This document shows positions 7,673 to 9,617 of a stretch of DNA of 9,617 bases, in pieces (within the stretch, counting starts at the first letter, position 1; each line of letters begins with the position of its first letter). Source of the DNA: an uncultured Actinomycetes bacterium (GTDB taxonomy: Bacteria > Actinomycetota > Actinomycetes > Nanopelagicales > Nanopelagicaceae); contig CAIQXR010000156.1 in assembly GCA_903875815.1 (NCBI GenBank), positions 1-9,617 on the forward strand, in the 5' to 3' direction. The notes under the pieces are model-generated. The model saw nothing but the letters and a program-made list of their open reading frames with translations. It was not told the DNA's origin and made no database searches. Made by a program: the position numbers and the translations under genes.

Positions 7673-8685
7673 GAGGCACCCACTCCAAATTGCTGCGTGA
7701 AACGAATGTCGCCTTCGACAATGTCGTGCATATCGGTGATGCCATGGCGAACCATCAGAGTTCGTTCTAAGCCCATGCCAAAGGCAAAGCCCGAGAATTC
7801 CTCAGGATCTATTCCGGCAGCGCGCAAAACTTTCTGATTGACCATGCCGCAGCCGCCCCACTCCACCCAGCGACCATTGAAGAAGAAATCAACTTCCGCG
7901 CTCGGTTCGGTGAATGGGAAGAATGATGGGCGAAGGCGAGTCTTTACCTCTGGCCCAAACATCGCTTGTGCGAAGTGATCAAGAGTTCCCTTGAGATCTG
8001 CCATGGTGATGCCACGATCAATAACGAGGCCTTCTACTTGACTAAAAACTGGGGTGTGGGTGGCATCAAGTTCGTCGGCACGATAAGTGCGACCTGGGCA
8101 GATCACATACATTGGCGGCTGATTTTCCAGCATGGTACGAATCTGTACCGGTGAAGTATGTGTGCGCATAACCAGCTTTGCAGATAACGGTTCGACGAAG
8201 AAAGTATCTTGCATAGTACGAGCTGGATGATCGGCCGGAATATTGAGCGCATCAAAGTTGAGCCACTCGGATTCCATCTCTGGGCCTTCAGCAACACGAT
8301 AACCCAGACCAATAAAGAGATCGCTGATCTCGTTGGTGAGAATCGTCAGCGGGTGGAGGCCACCAGGGAGAACTTTACGTACCGGCAGAGTGACATCCAC
8401 TCGCTCTTCAACCAAAACCCGTTCATCACGTTCGCGCTCAAGTTCGATCAGTCGAGATTCAAAGGCGCCATTGACGCGACCTTTCGCAGCACCGACGACT
8501 TTTCCAAACTCAGCACGTTCTTCGGGAGCGAGTTTTCCGAGCGCTTGGCTCGCTTTTGCGATTTCGGATTTATCGCCGACGTGTTCGATTTTAACTCGCT
8601 TGAGCTCTTCGAGATCGCTCGCATTGGCGATGGCGGCCAAGGCGGCGCTTACGGCAGCTTCAACTGCTGGGACGCTCAGGGACAT
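7669..8685 (-). CDS. pheS: Phenylalanyl-tRNA synthetase alpha subunit
   Basis: PheS is the catalytic class II subunit that activates phenylalanine and charges tRNA-Phe. It has 338 aa, within the usual range. Residues 1-95 form the charged, probably coiled-coil N-terminal arm that grips tRNA. The core shows HPARTMQDTFF (153-163), RTHTSPVQIRTM (174-185), motif 2 in GRTYRADELDATHTP (198-212) with FSQVEG (214-219), RPSFFPFTEPSAEVD (252-266), GGCGMV (277-282), and motif 3 GFAFGMGLERTLM (299-311). The ATG at 8685 is preceded by AGGA eight bases upstream on the minus strand. TAGGAT, a TANNNT-like sequence, ends seven bases before the ATG but has no convincing -35, so a separate leaderless promoter is possible but weak. 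The gene lies 40 nt after the rRNA methylase and overlaps pheT by 4 nt. Confidence 0.97.
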   Translation of the reverse strand: MSLSVPAVEAAVSAALAAIANASDLEELKRVKIEHVGDKSEIAKASQALGKLAPEERAEFGKVVGAAKGRVNGAFESRLIELERERDERVLVEERVDVTLPVRKVLPGGLHPLTILTNEISDLFIGLGYRVAEGPEMESEWLNFDALNIPADHPARTMQDTFFVEPLSAKLVMRTHTSPVQIRTMLENQPPMYVICPGRTYRADELDATHTPVFSQVEGLVIDRGITMADLKGTLDHFAQAMFGPEVKTRLRPSFFPFTEPSAEVDFFFNGRWVEWGGCGMVNQKVLRAAGIDPEEFSGFAFGMGLERTLMVRHGITDMHDIVEGDIRFTQQFGVGAS

Positions 8686-8725
8686 GGGTGAAATCCTACT
8701 AGGTGAGAGTTGGGCTTGTTTGGAG

Positions 8726-9547
8726 TTACTGCGCTATGCCGAAATGGAACATGGATATAGCAGCTGCGATCGCAACATTAAGGCTCTCCGCATGACCTTT
8801 CATGGGGATATGAACCCGATGATCCACGCCGGCAAGTTCGGGCAGGCCGCGTGCTTCATTGCCAAAGAGAAGAATTACTTTTTCATGAGCTGGAATATCG
8901 AGGAATGAGGGATCGCTCTCCCCTGCCAGGGCAATCGTGGAGAAGCCATTAGCGCGAGCAAATTCAATGAGATCTTCTACCGAAACATCCTCAATCGCTG
9001 GCACGTGCCAGAGTGAACCAGCAGTGGCGCGCACCGTCTTGGGACTATAAATATCTACACTCTTTTCAGAGAAAAGTACGGCATCAAAGCCAGTCGCATC
9101 GGCTGTGCGAATTACCGTTCCGCTATTGCCTGGATCCTGCATCTCCCAGAAATAGGCAAGCCGGGTAGGGGCTAGTTGTGCAAGTCGATGGAGGGTATTT
9201 TCACGATAAGCGCACAACGCCAAGATTCCTTGGGGCGCCTCGGTATCGGCCATTGCTTTCATGACTTCGTCGGAGACGAGTCGAACTTCAATATTTTCTG
9301 TCTGATTGGCGAACTCCGCCTGACCTAAATCATCCTGCAATTTCGCATAACCCGCATCGGTGAGGAAGAGCTCTTGTACCTGCGGCGCCATCTCAAACTT
9401 AGGCGAAAGCGCTTCGCGAACCGATTGAATTCCATCGGCAATAAATACTTTTCCTTCGCGACGGAATTTTTTGCCGCGAGAACCCAAAAGAGCCTTCACT
9501 CTCTCCACGTGGGGAGAGTGAAGGCTCGTAATGTGGGAGTTAGGCAT
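8726..9547 (-). CDS. TrmH/SpoU-family RNA 2'-O-methyltransferase (tsnR-like)
   Basis: This is a SAM-dependent enzyme predicted to methylate a ribose 2'-OH in RNA, most likely 23S rRNA; the exact target cannot be read from sequence. It has 273 aa. An N-terminal substrate-binding domain (about 5-115) opens ITSLHSPHVERVKAL and contains REGKVFIADGIQSVREAL (30-47). The SpoU catalytic domain follows with all three knot motifs: DPGNSGTVIRTAD (138-150, Arg147), LLFGNEARGLP (226-236), and IPMKGHAESLNVAIAAAI (247-264, with the conserved Asn). The frame is open to 9586, but the ATG at 9547 fits the family N-terminus and overlaps the rplT stop (ATGCCTAA, 8 nt), so it is preferred. Location next to rplT and pheS matches tsnR of Mycobacterium. 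A terminator-like hairpin is embedded in codons 7-20. Confidence 0.93.
   Translation of the reverse strand: MPNSHITSLHSPHVERVKALLGSRGKKFRREGKVFIADGIQSVREALSPKFEMAPQVQELFLTDAGYAKLQDDLGQAEFANQTENIEVRLVSDEVMKAMADTEAPQGILALCAYRENTLHRLAQLAPTRLAYFWEMQDPGNSGTVIRTADATGFDAVLFSEKSVDIYSPKTVRATAGSLWHVPAIEDVSVEDLIEFARANGFSTIALAGESDPSFLDIPAHEKVILLFGNEARGLPELAGVDHRVHIPMKGHAESLNVAIAAAISMFHFGIAQ
9486..9527 (-). terminator. Intrinsic-terminator-like hairpin inside the methylase 5' coding region
   Basis: On the minus strand, GAGCCTTCACTCTC (9527-9514) pairs perfectly with GAGAGTGAAGGCTC (9503-9490), 14 bp, and two further GC pairs can form after one C/A mismatch. The run TTTT (9489-9486) follows directly. It begins 13 nt after the rplT stop, the usual place for the end of the infC-rpmI-rplT unit, yet codes for residues 7-20 of the methylase. 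It may stop or attenuate transcription when translation does not follow. The T run is short, so efficiency is uncertain. Confidence 0.6.
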
Positions 9548-9617
9548 TGACGACGTGCTTGCGAGCAACTTCAACGAGGGCAGCAAATGCTGATGGATCG
9601 TTGGTTGCTAGCTCTGC
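9540..9617 (-). CDS. rplT: Ribosomal protein L20, C-terminal 25 residues (cut by window edge)
   Basis: Only the end of the gene is present, encoding ELATNDPSAFAALVEVARKH (residues 2-21 of the visible fragment) and finishing in VVNA before TAA. The pattern LA-NDP-AFAALVE is the characteristic C-terminus of L20, a 50S subunit protein needed early in assembly. The stop lies inside the start region of the methylase (ATGCCTAA), and the terminator-like hairpin begins just beyond it. The usual upstream partners infC and rpmI would lie outside the window. The fragment is short, but the match together with the gene order makes the call solid. Confidence 0.9.
   Translation of the reverse strand, partial: AELATNDPSAFAALVEVARKHVVNA

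Noticed and set aside
8686..8725. Possible pheS leader, attenuator or T-box between the methylase and pheS
   Set aside because: The gap is only 40 nt, too short for a T-box or leader peptide with alternative hairpins, and no stem or Phe-rich frame is visible. The TAGGAT -10 candidate lacks a -35.
8333..8908. A 191-codon open frame on the plus strand across pheS and the methylase, and a similar one at 3668-4159
   Set aside because: They run antisense to well-supported genes, have low-complexity Ser/Arg/Ala-rich products, no recognisable domain and no ribosome binding site. They are read as by-products of coding bias on the other strand.
9548..9586. Longer methylase beginning at the ATG at 9586
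   Set aside because: The extra 13 residues would lie wholly within the rplT coding end and match nothing in the family, whereas the ATG at 9547 gives the expected ITSL N-terminus and a tight overlap.
1..9617. Mobile elements, CRISPR arrays, tRNA genes, defence or toxin genes
   Set aside because: Nothing of these types was seen on either strand. The window is filled almost entirely by conserved housekeeping genes with no gap above 60 bp.

Overview
The window looks like a piece of an actinobacterial chromosome. All ten recognisable genes lie on the minus strand, so the biological order runs from right to left: rplT (3' end only), a TrmH/SpoU-family rRNA methyltransferase, pheS, pheT, argC, argJ, argB, argD, argR and argH (5' part only). 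This order, a ribosomal protein L20 gene leading through a tsnR-like methylase and pheST into the arginine cluster, is the one known from Mycobacterium and its relatives. By eye the base composition is close to half G+C and spacing is very tight, which is low and compact for the phylum. A streamlined lineage such as the freshwater Nanopelagicales (acI) would fit, but that assignment is inference only.

Right part (about 7670-9617): the end of rplT overlaps the methylase start by 8 nt. A strong terminator-like hairpin sits inside the first 20 codons of the methylase, just after the rplT stop. After a 40-nt gap come pheS and pheT, which overlap by 4 nt and encode the alpha and beta subunits of phenylalanyl-tRNA synthetase.

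Middle (about 5154-5212): the short gap between pheT and argC holds the control region of the arginine operon. It contains two ARG-box-like sequences with 2 bp between them, and a candidate promoter whose predicted start site is exactly the A of the argC ATG, so the message may be leaderless.

Left part (1-5153): argC, argJ, argB, argD and argR follow with overlaps of 1, 4, 4 and 8 nt. argH comes after a 53-nt gap. Together they cover the acetyl cycle from glutamate to ornithine (ArgJ, ArgB, ArgC, ArgD), the arginine-sensing repressor (ArgR) and the last step (ArgH). Compared with the usual actinobacterial order argCJBDF-R-G-H, argF and argG are missing from their normal places.

No mobile elements, CRISPR arrays, RNA genes or plus-strand genes were found, and no gap exceeds 60 bp. 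I see no new multi-gene system here. The points worth a second look are the operator/promoter layout, the coding-embedded terminator, the two absent genes, a short ArgB without the N-terminal helix, and unusual residues in ArgD and ArgH.
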